Positions 1 to 8,841 of a stretch of 64,000 nt of DNA are shown here, piece after piece. How positions within the stretch are numbered: the stretch's first letter is position 1; each line of letters starts with the position of its first letter. Source of the DNA: Methanobacteriota archaeon (GTDB lineage: Archaea; Halobacteriota; Methanosarcinia; Methanosarcinales; Methanosarcinaceae). The stretch lies in contig JAENYU010000010.1 in assembly GCA_016841625.1 (NCBI GenBank), positions 29,428 through 93,427 on the forward strand. The letters are read 5' to 3'. Both the position numbers and the translations under genes were made by a program. The notes under the pieces were generated by a model. It had not been told where the DNA came from. It saw only the letters and a program-made list of their open reading frames with translations, and ran no database searches.

Positions 1-69
1 ATCTATTTTTTAGTGATCTATTTTTTAGTGATCTATTTTTTAGTGATCTATTTTTTAGTGATCTATTTT
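1..69. repeat. 15-bp tandem repeat, about 4.5 copies
   Basis: The unit ATCTATTTTTTAGTG begins at 1, 16, 31 and 46, with a fifth, diverged start at 61. The array may extend left of the window. It is AT-rich and contains no plausible reading frame. Its role is unknown. Confidence 0.9.
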
Positions 70-1115
70 TCACTTATTCTTCGACCTGATTATCCTTTTT
101 AGCATGAATTTCTATTTCTTATTAGATCATCTCGGAACTATTGTTGGCACAATATACATGTAGACAATATACAGGATCACCACGAACATCACATGCATAA
201 AAATCAGATCCACGACCCAGCTTTTTACCCTGAAATTCGCCAAAATATCCCCTCCCTTGAATTTCCCTCGAATTTATCCGGCCCGTTTTCCGGTGACAGG
301 CTTCCAGATCCCAAAAACAGTTTTTAGCTTATCTTAAGGACGATGAACACACAAAGAGCGTACAGGACCATCAGAAGCACAATTTGCGTAAATTACTGCG
401 TAAGAATTTCATCCAGATAGTAAGATTTGGATCCCCTCTTTTCCAAATAGTTCCCCCTGAACTGATTAGTTTGAATTAATAACAATATGTCTTCATTGTT
501 TGATTTAAAGTTCGTTACATTTATTTATGAAGTTTTTAAATTATATGTTATATTCTTCCTAAATAATTTCCTTCACATTAATCGTCAAGATTTTTTTGAG
601 ATTGAAAACATCCAGGCCAATACGGGATCATTAGAATGTAACTTTCCCGAAAACCACAACCCAACACCATGATGCAGTTCCGGCTCATTTGAAATAAATA
701 TCCCCGTGGTGGTACCGGATCTTCTCAAATAAATATTCTCATTTACTTAGTTAAGGAACATCTTATATTAATTTAACTATATAAAGAATTTATTTAATAT
801 GTTATCTATAAATTTATTTCATTAGTGGCAATTGCGAAGACAAAACCAGCCTCAGAAGCATCGGACCATCCCATGTCAAAAAGCTAAAATTAGATTTCAT
901 TCAAAATTTCGGCATCAAGCTAGATATTTCAGGTATGAATAAAAGACTTGAAAGAGGGAATAATGTGGGAACAACAAAAACCCCCACTGAGTAAAAAAAA
1001 TTATACTCATCCTAAAGTTTTATATACATTTATCTCAATTTTATGATATGTAGGGACGTTTCCAAAAAGGAAACGTATTCTGCTGAAAAACAGGCCACAG
1101 TTAAATGGGGGGAAG
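70..1115. other. Long AT-rich non-coding stretch
   Basis: I see no convincing gene here. The one frame of note (487-672 +, 61 codons) is AT-driven, has no SD and resembles no family I know. Several TATA-like stretches (for example around 775-800 and 1018-1028) and short decayed-looking coding fragments (about 830-960) are present, but nothing that can be named. The TATA-like run near 1018-1028 lies about 90 bases before the small gene at 1116 and could serve it. Confidence 0.5.
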
Positions 1116-1322
1116 ATGATGAGCAATACAATTGAAAATCTGTACGGGGCACCAGTCCTCTGCCTGCTGGTTATCGGGATACTGCTGAGCACTGTTATGT
1201 TCAATTTCATGTTCAAATATGCCGAGGAAGGGAATTTGTTAATGGTGATTTTAATCCCCCTGGCAGTCTCGCTTATTGCACTGGGGATTGCCGGGGGCCT
1301 GAGCTGCACGACCAATGAATGA
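1116..1322 (+). CDS. Small two-helix membrane protein, unknown function
   Basis: This 68-residue protein has two hydrophobic segments, about residues 10-32 and 41-60, joined by a short loop holding an acidic KYAEEGN patch. The layout is that of a helical hairpin in the cytoplasmic membrane. Two ATGs (1116 and 1119) follow a strong G-rich SD (GGGGGGAAG, about 1107-1115), and the second has the better spacing. A perfect 9-bp hairpin follows about 70 bases after the stop. I do not recognise the family. The SD, membrane pattern and downstream hairpin make it a likely real gene. Confidence 0.6.
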   Translation: MMSNTIENLYGAPVLCLLVIGILLSTVMFNFMFKYAEEGNLLMVILIPLAVSLIALGIAGGLSCTTNE

Positions 1323-1394
1323 TATTATATGCAAGGGAAAAACCCGAAAATCACTCTTCTGAACAATATTAGAGAACTCGTATTAAGGGCATCC

Positions 1395-1421
1395 AAAGTT
1401 GCCTTGTTTGCAGGCAACTTT
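1395..1421 (+). terminator. Perfect 9-bp stem-loop, probable transcript end
   Basis: AAAGTTGCC (1395-1403) pairs exactly with GGCAACTTT (1413-1421) around a 9-base loop, followed by a T-rich run (1427-1437). It lies downstream of the small membrane protein and probably ends or stabilises that transcript. Confidence 0.55.
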
Positions 1422-2005
1422 AGACCTTTATTTCTATAAACATACCAAATTTAAAAAAACAGATTACAGCTGTGAATTGCAGATATGTGAGTCCTGACCT
1501 GGGGACAGCTAAAAGTAATTAACTGTTATTCATCTAAACATACAAAATATTTTTATTCTAACCTCGTCTCAAGTTCTTTTTTTCGAGGTAAAAGCTGCCA
1601 TATACCAGTTTCAGGATGCCGACCGAACTCATATTTCACATAAAGCAATTATTACTACTGTTGAGTACAAAAGCCATAAAAACTCGATTGAACACCGGCG
1701 GGTCCGGCTGAAAAACGACTCTGACTGAGTTATTAGAGCCGAAATTTAAAATTTGTTCTAATGATCCACTGTTAATTATAACTGATCCACTTAAACTCGA
1801 ACGTAAGTATTCACACTCAAATCATTCAAGTTTTATACTACGGAAAAGTGTACATTTTTTTCATGATTCCTCTTGCTTTTCGGGATTAATCGTATTATCA
1901 TTAACGGTCCCCAGGGAAGTGTTCCGCCTCGCAGCAAGTAGCGGCGTATTCGGCTGAATCCGGCTGAAATCAATTTTACGGAAGAAAATCCTTAATGCTT
2001 TTCTG
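1422..2005. other. Spacer without a recognisable gene
   Basis: The stretch separates the small membrane protein from the convergent histidine kinase. An open stretch on the plus strand at about 1589-1729 reads as a basic, charged peptide without a clear start or SD. It might be a fragment of a lost gene but matches nothing I recognise. Confidence 0.4.
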
Positions 2006-5000
2006 CTATGCTGCGAACCTTATAAAAAATTCAGTTCCGGAATCTCTTTTCAATTCAAGTTCCCCCTCTAACTGGTCTACCAGGATGGACACCAGCTGTA
2101 TACCAAGAGTGTCAGAATTTTCCAAATTAAAGTTTTCAGGCATACCCACCCCATTATCCGAAACTTTTAGAACAAAATTAGTGTCTTTGCCCCCTTCTTT
2201 TTTGCTTCCCTGTATATTGTTTGTACATTCTGCGATTTCTTCCCTGCAAAGCTTGATCTGGATTACCCCTTCATCCCTGCTTTGAAATGCGTACTTGAGG
2301 GAGTTTGAAACAATTTCATTGACGATTATGCCCAATGGAACTGCGGTATCCATGTCAAAGAAAATGTCTTCCTCCAGCTCAATATTCAATCTTGTATCAG
2401 CATTTCCAAATGCATAAATCTGGAAAAGGTTCCTGGCAAGCCTCTTCAGGTATGATGACAAATTCAGTTTACCGTTTCCTTTGCATCCGTGCAGTTCTTC
2501 GTGGATCAGGGCAATGGACATTACTCTGTCCTGGCTTACCCTGAAGGCATTCAGGACTTCCGAGTCCTCAACACGCCCCCGGTTGTTGAAATATTCAGCC
2601 TGGAGGTCAAGAAGGGACGAAACTATCTGCAAATTATTCTTGATCCTGTGATGAATTTCCTTTTTGCGGGCAGTCTCAATATTTGCCATAGCTTTTTCAG
2701 CTTTTTTACGTTTGGTAATATCCTGGACTATTCCCTTCATTCGAATTGGGGTATTTTTATTATTCAAAATAAATTCCGATTCCACGTGGACTATGCGTTC
2801 TTCCCCGGTAGCTAAGACAATCCTGAAATCAATACCAAAGGGACTTCCAGATACAGCTTTCCTGATGGCATTACAATAGTAATCCCGGTCATCGGGATGT
2901 GTGTAACTTAAATATTCATTGTAAGACGGTGCTAATTTTTTGGGATCACGTCCGAAAATACGATACATTTCCTCTGACCAGTATGCTTTATCAGTTGCAA
3001 TATCCCACTCCCAATTTCCAATATGAGCCATTTTTTGAGCTTCAGCAAGACCTTTTTCGCTTTCTTTTAACGAGTTATAAGCCTTATCAAGCTGGATTGT
3101 TCGTTCTTCAACTAATTTTTCTAAATTATCATATGCTACTTTCAACCTGGCTTCTGCTTCTTTTAGATCTGTAATATCATGGGAAATAGCAAGAATGGAA
3201 GTCACTTCACCGTCAATAAACTCCGGCACTATTCGTGTACTAAAATAGTATTCTTTTCCCTGGGACGATGTATATTGGAATTCCATTGTATCGGGTTTGC
3301 CTGTGGTAAAAACATTTTCATGGTGTCCTTCCCAGAACTTTACCTGCTCAGGGTCCATTCCCAGTTCAGTGTGAGTTTTCCCAATTATTTCTTGTGGAGA
3401 GCAGCTATAAGGTCCCGCAGAAGCGGGATTAGCATATATGTGGCGATTTTGTCTGTCAAATCGGGAAATTACGCAAGGAGAATTTTCAGCCAGTGTACGG
3501 AATTTGTTCTCGCTTCTGATCAGGGTTTCTTCAGCCTGCTTGTGCTCGGTAATGTCGCGGACGATACCTCCGGTAAAGAAGAGCCTGCCGTTCTGGTCCT
3601 TGATCGCCGTGAAGTGATCGGCAAACCAGCGATATTTGTCGTCCTTGCACCTGAACCGGTACTCGAGGGTTCCACGACCTTCATCGAATGTCCGGACCAG
3701 TTCTGCGGCAGCCAGGGGACAGTCGTCGGGGTGAATGCGATCAAAAACTTCATTTGTGCTCATCACACTCATCTCCCGGATAGAGAAGCCAGTGATCCGC
3801 TCTATTGCCGGGCTCAGGTAATCATATAAGTCGGTCTGAAGGTTTCGGCGGTACGCCGCGTCAAGTGAATTCTCAAGGACCGACCGGAACCGCTCCTCAC
3901 TCCCCCGAAGCGCGTCCACCAGGGTATCGCGTTCTGCCAGTGACCGGGCCAGCTTGATATTGCTGTAGCTCAGCTGTGAGATCATGTGAGCAAGCTTCGT
4001 TAAGAAGGCCATACCTGTGTCCACGGCCTCCCTGCTCAACAGCGGAACTTTTTCAAGCGCTGCTATATATTCCTCCTCGTTAAAACCGTATTGTCTGGCC
4101 TGGGCCCGGAAAAGTTCATAGTCCAGAGGCTCGCCCTCAAAAAAGAACTGCCCTGAGAAGAGATTGCCGACGTGCTTGCCGCCCATCACCAGGGGGGTCG
4201 TTATGTCCCACAAATTGTTCTTGCACCTGTACAGCTTAAACTCTCCAGGGGCAACCCCCGCGGATAGCTTTGTGTCGCTTTCTACGCAGTGCTTGCAGGT
4301 TTCGGGGTGAACCCTGTGGAATCTGGTGCAAATGTCCTGAAATCCAATGCTTACCAGAACATTGCCTTTGAGATCGATCAGGGCCATTGGAATATGTGCA
4401 AACTTATAGTAATCATCCATTAGGGACTGGATCACCCCCACATCAATGATATCCGAAAGCTCCAGGTTAACCGTCTCCCCGGCAGGCGAGAGAATACTCT
4501 CCAGTTTCAGCCTGACGCGCTGTTCACTCTGGTGAAGCGCCTCTTCTGTCCGCTTTTGCCTGGAACTTTCTATTCGCTCCCATTCTCCGCCCCTTTTGAT
4601 CAAAGCAAATTGATGGTTTGTGACCACGTCAATAATCTCGGTTGCGTTGCACCTTTCAAGGTGATAGGTGCAGAGAGCCATTACGTGGTAGTTACTGATG
4701 ACTCTCTCTATTTCTTCCTCATATTCAACGAAATTATTCCAATCCTTTTTCTCCAGCCAAAAAGCGTTCCCTGTCAATCTCAAACCATTATAGCCATTGC
4801 TTAGGGCCTGATTATGTTTTTCAACCCATATGTTCAATACCCTCTCTGAATCGAAAATGCCCTCTATTAAATACCAGTGAGCGTAGGGAATAATTTCGAT
4901 TTGCCCTTTTTCCAGATAAAAATCAAAATAAGGAACAGCCCTTCTAAGGGCTTCTTTTGCTTCTTCTACTTCAAGGGGTTGTGATATGACCCACATACAG

Positions 5001-5146
5001 AATTCGTTATTTTCCAGCCCTGCTTTAAAGTACGGGACAAGTATGTCTATTAAATCTTCTTTTGTCTGGTAAAATTGGCAGAAGTGTGCTCCCCAGGGCA
5101 CATCTCCGACAATGTTAATACCAGATTTTCTCAGGTCTTTTCCCAT
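2006..5146 (-). CDS. Multi-domain sensor histidine kinase (MEDS-PocR-PAS3-HisKA_2-HATPase)
   Basis: A cytoplasmic sensor kinase of 1046 residues without membrane helices. Domains in order: a MEDS domain (about 10-190, WGAHFCQFY start), found in methanogen and methylotroph sensors; a PocR domain (about 222-400) with the Cys cluster CTRFHRVHPETCKHC, suited to binding a small ligand or metal; three PAS folds (about 417-535, 545-665, 705-815) with a coiled coil before the third; a HisKA_2 dimerisation box with phospho-acceptor His near 833 (EIHHRIKNN); and a HATPase domain with N box (NEIVSNSLKYAF) and G1 box (DNGVGMP). The ATG follows GGGAGAGAT. No response regulator is adjacent, so the partner is encoded elsewhere. 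MEDS and PocR suggest sensing of methylated or C1 compounds, but that is inference. Confidence 0.88.
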   Translation of the reverse strand: MGKDLRKSGINIVGDVPWGAHFCQFYQTKEDLIDILVPYFKAGLENNEFCMWVISQPLEVEEAKEALRRAVPYFDFYLEKGQIEIIPYAHWYLIEGIFDSERVLNIWVEKHNQALSNGYNGLRLTGNAFWLEKKDWNNFVEYEEEIERVISNYHVMALCTYHLERCNATEIIDVVTNHQFALIKRGGEWERIESSRQKRTEEALHQSEQRVRLKLESILSPAGETVNLELSDIIDVGVIQSLMDDYYKFAHIPMALIDLKGNVLVSIGFQDICTRFHRVHPETCKHCVESDTKLSAGVAPGEFKLYRCKNNLWDITTPLVMGGKHVGNLFSGQFFFEGEPLDYELFRAQARQYGFNEEEYIAALEKVPLLSREAVDTGMAFLTKLAHMISQLSYSNIKLARSLAERDTLVDALRGSEERFRSVLENSLDAAYRRNLQTDLYDYLSPAIERITGFSIREMSVMSTNEVFDRIHPDDCPLAAAELVRTFDEGRGTLEYRFRCKDDKYRWFADHFTAIKDQNGRLFFTGGIVRDITEHKQAEETLIRSENKFRTLAENSPCVISRFDRQNRHIYANPASAGPYSCSPQEIIGKTHTELGMDPEQVKFWEGHHENVFTTGKPDTMEFQYTSSQGKEYYFSTRIVPEFIDGEVTSILAISHDITDLKEAEARLKVAYDNLEKLVEERTIQLDKAYNSLKESEKGLAEAQKMAHIGNWEWDIATDKAYWSEEMYRIFGRDPKKLAPSYNEYLSYTHPDDRDYYCNAIRKAVSGSPFGIDFRIVLATGEERIVHVESEFILNNKNTPIRMKGIVQDITKRKKAEKAMANIETARKKEIHHRIKNNLQIVSSLLDLQAEYFNNRGRVEDSEVLNAFRVSQDRVMSIALIHEELHGCKGNGKLNLSSYLKRLARNLFQIYAFGNADTRLNIELEEDIFFDMDTAVPLGIIVNEIVSNSLKYAFQSRDEGVIQIKLCREEIAECTNNIQGSKKEGGKDTNFVLKVSDNGVGMPENFNLENSDTLGIQLVSILVDQLEGELELKRDSGTEFFIRFAA

Positions 5147-5246
5147 TCCATATCTCTCCCGTCAAAATGTTACCTGAAAAGTTATGTTTAATCCCCATTG
5201 AATAAGTTCTCACTTCTGAATCTTGTTACAGTATTCAACAGTCCAC

Positions 5247-5258
5247 ATTATATAAATA
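5247..5258 (-). promoter_or_regulatory. Candidate TATA box for the histidine kinase
   Basis: Read on the minus strand this is an AT-only run containing TTTATATAAT, about 100 bases before the kinase start. A second AT run lies just upstream at 5260-5270. It is the best archaeal promoter candidate in this spacer. Confidence 0.35.
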
Positions 5259-5288
5259 AAAATTTAAATAATATTCCAAAGATGGGAA

Positions 5289-5424
5289 TTTTTTTGACAC
5301 CCGGGCATCAGCAAGATATGATAGGTGATCCGGGCATGGCCGTGGCTAAAGCTGTGAATTTCAATGCTTATCACGCCCCGGACATAGGCGGGCAGTACCC
5401 CCTATGGCCAGGGTGTCAAAAAAA
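5289..5424. other. Inverted-repeat-bounded structured element
   Basis: A segment of about 136 bases is bounded by inverted repeats of about 14 bases (TTTTTTGACACCC at the left, GGGTGTCAAAAAA at the right). It is more GC-rich than the spacer around it. Inside, TCCGGGC (about 5328) can pair with GCCCCGGA (about 5376) with one bulge, and ATAGG with CCTAT (about 5388 and 5402), giving a branched fold closed by the terminal stem. It lies between ahcY and the kinase. It could be a non-coding RNA or leader element of the kinase, or a miniature mobile element. The sequence cannot decide between these. Confidence 0.5.
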
Positions 5425-5671
5425 CCTCATTTTAAAAAGAAGCAACTTTTATAGAGTTAAAAGAAGATGAAAAAAGCCAGCTTTGCTTTACTTTATCCCT
5501 CAACTGAAGTCGGGGTATTCGTGACCCTCCGCGCTCCCGAAGTAATAATTGAAAATGAAGGGCAGTAAATACTATTACTTGTCCAAAAAATGGAAAGCAA
5601 TCCTATATTCACTGCAAAAGGGTCAGAAATACAGGGGTACTGAAAATGATCTCTTTTGCTTCTTTTGCAAA

Positions 5672-6907
5672 TTACGTCCCGCACTCCCAGCCACACATGT
5701 ACTTTTCCTGTTCCCGGGTGAGCTCGTCTATGCTGATGCCCATGGATTCAAGCTTCAATTTTGCAACGTAGTTGTCGAGTTCAAAGGGGACCCGGTGGAC
5801 ACCGTTCAAAAGCGTGTTTTCGGCAATGTGGCGGACGCAGAGGGCCTGGTCGGCAAAGCTCATGTCCATGACTTCGGCAGGGTGCCCGTCTCCTGCTGCC
5901 AGGTTCACGAGCCTGCCGTCGGCGATGACGTTGATCCGGCGGTTTCCGATGTCGTATTCCTTGATGTTCTGCCGGACGGTCCTGACGGATTTTGCAAGGG
6001 AAGCCAGGGCTTCCATATCAATTTCCACATTAAAGTGTCCGGAATTTGCAAGGACTGCCCCGTCCCGCATGACCTTGAAGTGGTCGGCGGTAAGGATGTC
6101 CCTGTTTCCGGTGGTGGTCACGAAAATGTCCCCGAGCTTTGCGGCTTCGCTCATTTTCATGGGCCTGTACCCGTCCATTCTGGCTTCAAGAGCCCTGACG
6201 GGGTCGATTTCCGTAACGATTACGTTTGCCCCGAGACCTGCTGCCCGCATGGCAACTCCCTTTCCGCACCAGCCGTAGCCCCCTATGACCACGTTTTTGC
6301 CGGCTACCAGGAGATTTGTGGTCCGGTTAATCCCGTCCCAGGCTGACTGGCCTGTCCCGTAGCGGTTGTCAAAGAGGTACTTCGTCATGGCGTCGTTTAC
6401 GGCAATAACGGGCATTTTCAGGGCACCTTCTTTTTCCATGGCGTGCAGCCTGTGGACCCCTGTAGTGGTCTCCTCGCAGCCTCCCTGGATGTTGGGGAGC
6501 AGGTCGGTTCTTTCCGTATGGAGCTTGAATATCAGGTCTGCCCCGTCATCTATGGTGATGTCAGGTTCGAAGTCCAGCACCTTATCAATGGCGTCGTAAT
6601 ACTCCTGGGAACTGCACCCGTATCTTGAAAAACAGGAAACGTTTTCCCTGGTGTCCAGCGCCATGGCGACGTCGTCCTGAGTGCTTAAGGGATTGCAGCC
6701 CGTGATCGCTACTTTTGCGCCCCCTAATGCAAGGGTTTCCACCAGGACGGCGGTCTTTGCTTCCACGTGGAGGGCCATCCCGATGGTATGTCCTTTCAGG
6801 GGCTTTTCTTCTTCGAACTGTTCCCTGATAATTGCGAGCACAGGCATGTGGTTCCTGGCCCATTCCATCTTCATGTTCCCGGATTCTATGAGTTCTTTCT
6901 CGTTCAT
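5672..6907 (-). CDS. ahcY: Adenosylhomocysteinase / S-inosylhomocysteine hydrolase family
   Basis: An enzyme of the S-adenosyl-L-homocysteine hydrolase family, which uses bound NAD to split the thioether and release homocysteine. Visible marks are MALHVEAKTAVLVETL and ITGCNPLSTQDDVA near the N-terminus, DDGADL, the catalytic region AVNDAMTKYLFDNRYGTGQS, the NAD-binding GGYGWCGKGVAMRAAGLGA, and TTTGNRDIL. I chose the ATG at 6907 because it gives the usual archaeal length (411 residues). A TTG at 6952, preceded by AGGAG inside a tandem repeat, would add 15 residues. The next minus-strand gene upstream is an MTA/SAH deaminase. As shown for Methanocaldococcus, the real substrate may therefore be S-inosylhomocysteine. 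Confidence 0.93.
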   Translation of the reverse strand: MNEKELIESGNMKMEWARNHMPVLAIIREQFEEEKPLKGHTIGMALHVEAKTAVLVETLALGGAKVAITGCNPLSTQDDVAMALDTRENVSCFSRYGCSSQEYYDAIDKVLDFEPDITIDDGADLIFKLHTERTDLLPNIQGGCEETTTGVHRLHAMEKEGALKMPVIAVNDAMTKYLFDNRYGTGQSAWDGINRTTNLLVAGKNVVIGGYGWCGKGVAMRAAGLGANVIVTEIDPVRALEARMDGYRPMKMSEAAKLGDIFVTTTGNRDILTADHFKVMRDGAVLANSGHFNVEIDMEALASLAKSVRTVRQNIKEYDIGNRRINVIADGRLVNLAAGDGHPAEVMDMSFADQALCVRHIAENTLLNGVHRVPFELDNYVAKLKLESMGISIDELTREQEKYMCGWECGT

Positions 6908-6955
6908 GGTAATCCCGTTGATATCGGATGCGTTTAGAAGGATTAAGAGCAATTA

Positions 6956-7140
6956 GCTCCTTTTGATTATTGATGTAATATTAATATTAGCTAGCTCCGT
7001 TTGATTATTGATGTAATATTAATAGGAGTTAGCTCTGCTTGATTGCAGATTTAATATTAAGAGCAATTTGCTCTGCTTGATTGCAGATTTAATATTAAGA
7101 GCAACTAACTCTGTTTGATGGTAGATTAAATCCGGCTGGC
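6956..7140. repeat. 38-bp tandem repeat, five copies
   Basis: Units starting with GCTCC or GCTCTG begin at 6956, 6994, 7032, 7070 and 7108, an exact 38-bp period (the last unit begins ACTCTG). The two central units (7032 and 7070) are nearly identical. The array fills the spacer between the deaminase and ahcY. Its first unit holds the SD-like AGGAG of the alternative TTG start of ahcY. Confidence 0.9.
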
Positions 7141-7208
7141 AGATTGAACCTGAATGGTGCTTAATTTCAGTTTTTATGTATTTATCTTTCCGGTGCCCCG
7201 GGATAATT

Positions 7209-8507
7209 TCAGGCGTTCACCCTGTCCACAAGGGCTTCAGCGGCTTTCCGGGCTTCTTCAATTACCTTTTCTTCATCAAGTGCAAGCACTTTGTAATCGT
7301 CCATCAGGACTTTCCCGTTGGCGATTGTGGTCCGGACGTCGCAGCCGCTGGCGGAGTACACGAGGTGTGAAGGCAGATCGAAGCATGGTGTAAGGTGCGG
7401 TTTTTTCATGTCCACAAGGATCATGTCCGCTTTTTTCCCGACTTTCAGCATGCCGGTCTCGGGGTCGATTACCTTTGCCCCGTTTACTGTTGCCATCTCA
7501 AGCACCTTCCGGGCAGGGAGGACTGTCGGGTCGAAGGTGTTTACCTTGTGGAGCAGGGCTGCGGTTTTCATCTCCCCGAAAAGGTCCAGGTTGTTGTTTG
7601 AAGCACAGCCGTCGGTCCCCAGGGTAACGTTTACCCCTCTTTCGAGCATCTTATGGATAGGGGCGATCCCGGAAGCCAGTTTCATGTTGCTTACGGCGTT
7701 GTGGGAGACGTTTACCCCTCTATTCCGCAGGATTTCGATGTCCCCGTCCGAGAGCCAGACGCAGTGGGCTGCAAGCACGTCGGGCCCGAAAAAGCCGATG
7801 TCTTCGAGCATGTTCACGGAACACTTCCCGTACCGGTCTTTCATCTCGTTAAGTTCGGCTTCGGTTTCGAGTACGTGGATGTGGATGCCAACCTCGTCTT
7901 TGTCCGCTTCTTCCCTGACTTTCGTCAGGAACTCTTTCGAGCAGGTGTTCGGGGCATGGGGGCCATACATGGGAGTTATCCTGCCGCTGGCTGCCCCTTT
8001 CCATTCCCGGACAAAGCGTTTGCCTTCCTTGAGGTCGGCTACTCCCTTCTCTTCATTCCAGAGCTCTATCATGCCGTGGGAAAGGGCAGCCCGAAGCCCG
8101 GCTTCTTCCACCGCTTTTGCGGTTTCGTCCATGAAGAAATACATGTCTGCAAAAGAGGTGGTCCCTGACCTGATCATCTCCAGGCAGGCGAGCAGCGTGC
8201 CTGCGTAAACATCCGAAGCCTGGAGCTGGGCCTCGGCAGGCCAGATGTGCTCCTGGAGCCATTCAGCAAGCTGGAGGTCGTCGGCGTAACCGCGGAAAAG
8301 GGTCATTCCCGCGTGGGTATGGGTGTTTACGAGCCCCGGCATCAGCACCGAGCCTTTTGCATCGATCACGGTGTCGGCACTTTCGCCCGTACTTTCTCCT
8401 ATTTCCGTTATCTTTCCGTCTTCAACTACAACGCATCCCTGCTTGAGGTCTCCTGCCTCGGGGTCCATTGTTAAAACGTAAGCGTTCTTTATGATTATGT
8501 CAGCCAT
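7209..8507 (-). CDS. 5-methylthioadenosine/S-adenosylhomocysteine deaminase (amidohydrolase)
   Basis: A 432-residue amidohydrolase of the MtaD/DadD family. These enzymes deaminate S-adenosylhomocysteine, methylthioadenosine and 5'-deoxyadenosine to the inosine forms. Metal-binding and catalytic marks are NTHTHAGMTLFRGYADDL (first His pair), HIHVLETEAE, AAHCVWLSDGDI and LGTDGCASNNNLDLF (metal Asp). The length is normal. The ATG at 8507 follows GTGAT. It is encoded just upstream of ahcY on the same strand, separated by the 38-bp repeat array. The pair would take SAH to inosylhomocysteine and then to homocysteine. The symbol mtaD or dadD would fit, but the substrate preference is not visible. 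Confidence 0.9.
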   Translation of the reverse strand: MADIIIKNAYVLTMDPEAGDLKQGCVVVEDGKITEIGESTGESADTVIDAKGSVLMPGLVNTHTHAGMTLFRGYADDLQLAEWLQEHIWPAEAQLQASDVYAGTLLACLEMIRSGTTSFADMYFFMDETAKAVEEAGLRAALSHGMIELWNEEKGVADLKEGKRFVREWKGAASGRITPMYGPHAPNTCSKEFLTKVREEADKDEVGIHIHVLETEAELNEMKDRYGKCSVNMLEDIGFFGPDVLAAHCVWLSDGDIEILRNRGVNVSHNAVSNMKLASGIAPIHKMLERGVNVTLGTDGCASNNNLDLFGEMKTAALLHKVNTFDPTVLPARKVLEMATVNGAKVIDPETGMLKVGKKADMILVDMKKPHLTPCFDLPSHLVYSASGCDVRTTIANGKVLMDDYKVLALDEEKVIEEARKAAEALVDRVNA

Positions 8508-8686
8508 GCGATCACACTTAATTGGTCAGTGAAACTTTTTTGGATCTTGAATTCTATTTATTACCAGAATTCGAGTGGGCACCCAACTTCAATCAAATAT
8601 TGAACAGGTATTTAAGACCTTATCATAAAAAAGTTGTTGCTGGTTTTGTGGCTATGATAGTTGCAGATAAGGTTGCCATATTACCT

Positions 8687-8812
8687 TTTAAGGTCTCCGC
8701 AATAACTTTAAAAGTTACTGCGATGCCGTTTAAGGTCTCCACAATAACTTTAAAAGTTACTGCGATGCCGTTTAAGGTCTCCTCAATAACTTTAAAAGTT
8801 ACTGCGATGCCT
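8687..8812. repeat. 42-bp tandem repeat, three copies, each with a hairpin
   Basis: Units begin at 8687, 8729 and 8771 and differ at only one or two bases. Each contains TAACTTTAAAAGTTA, a perfect 6-bp hairpin with a 3-base loop. The array lies in the spacer between the HD protein gene and the deaminase, in front of the latter. By chance it is open on the plus strand, but that frame is repeat-encoded and not a credible protein. Confidence 0.92.
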
Positions 8813-8841
8813 GTCCGGATAAAAAATGGAGAATTATCTTA

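Noticed and set aside
487-672. 61-codon frame in the first kilobase
   Set aside because: The region is AT-rich, there is no SD, and the hydrophobic Phe/Ile/Leu composition follows from base content.
5549-6346. Long plus-strand frame opposite ahcY
   Set aside because: It is the shadow of a strongly conserved enzyme on the minus strand. Its translation is rich in His, Pro and Cys without any family resemblance.
6908-6952. TTG start of ahcY adding 15 residues
   Set aside because: The AGGAG before it comes from the repeat array, and the added residues (LLILLNASDINGIT) are not typical for the family. The ATG at 6907 is kept, though the TTG cannot be excluded.
6956-7140. Possible CRISPR array from regular 38-bp repeats
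   Set aside because: Units follow head to tail without distinct spacers, and no cas gene is in the window, so this is a tandem repeat.
7318-8208. 296-codon plus-strand frame opposite the SAH deaminase
   Set aside because: It is an antisense shadow with Ser/Phe/Arg-rich low-quality translation. The minus-strand gene has full catalytic motifs.
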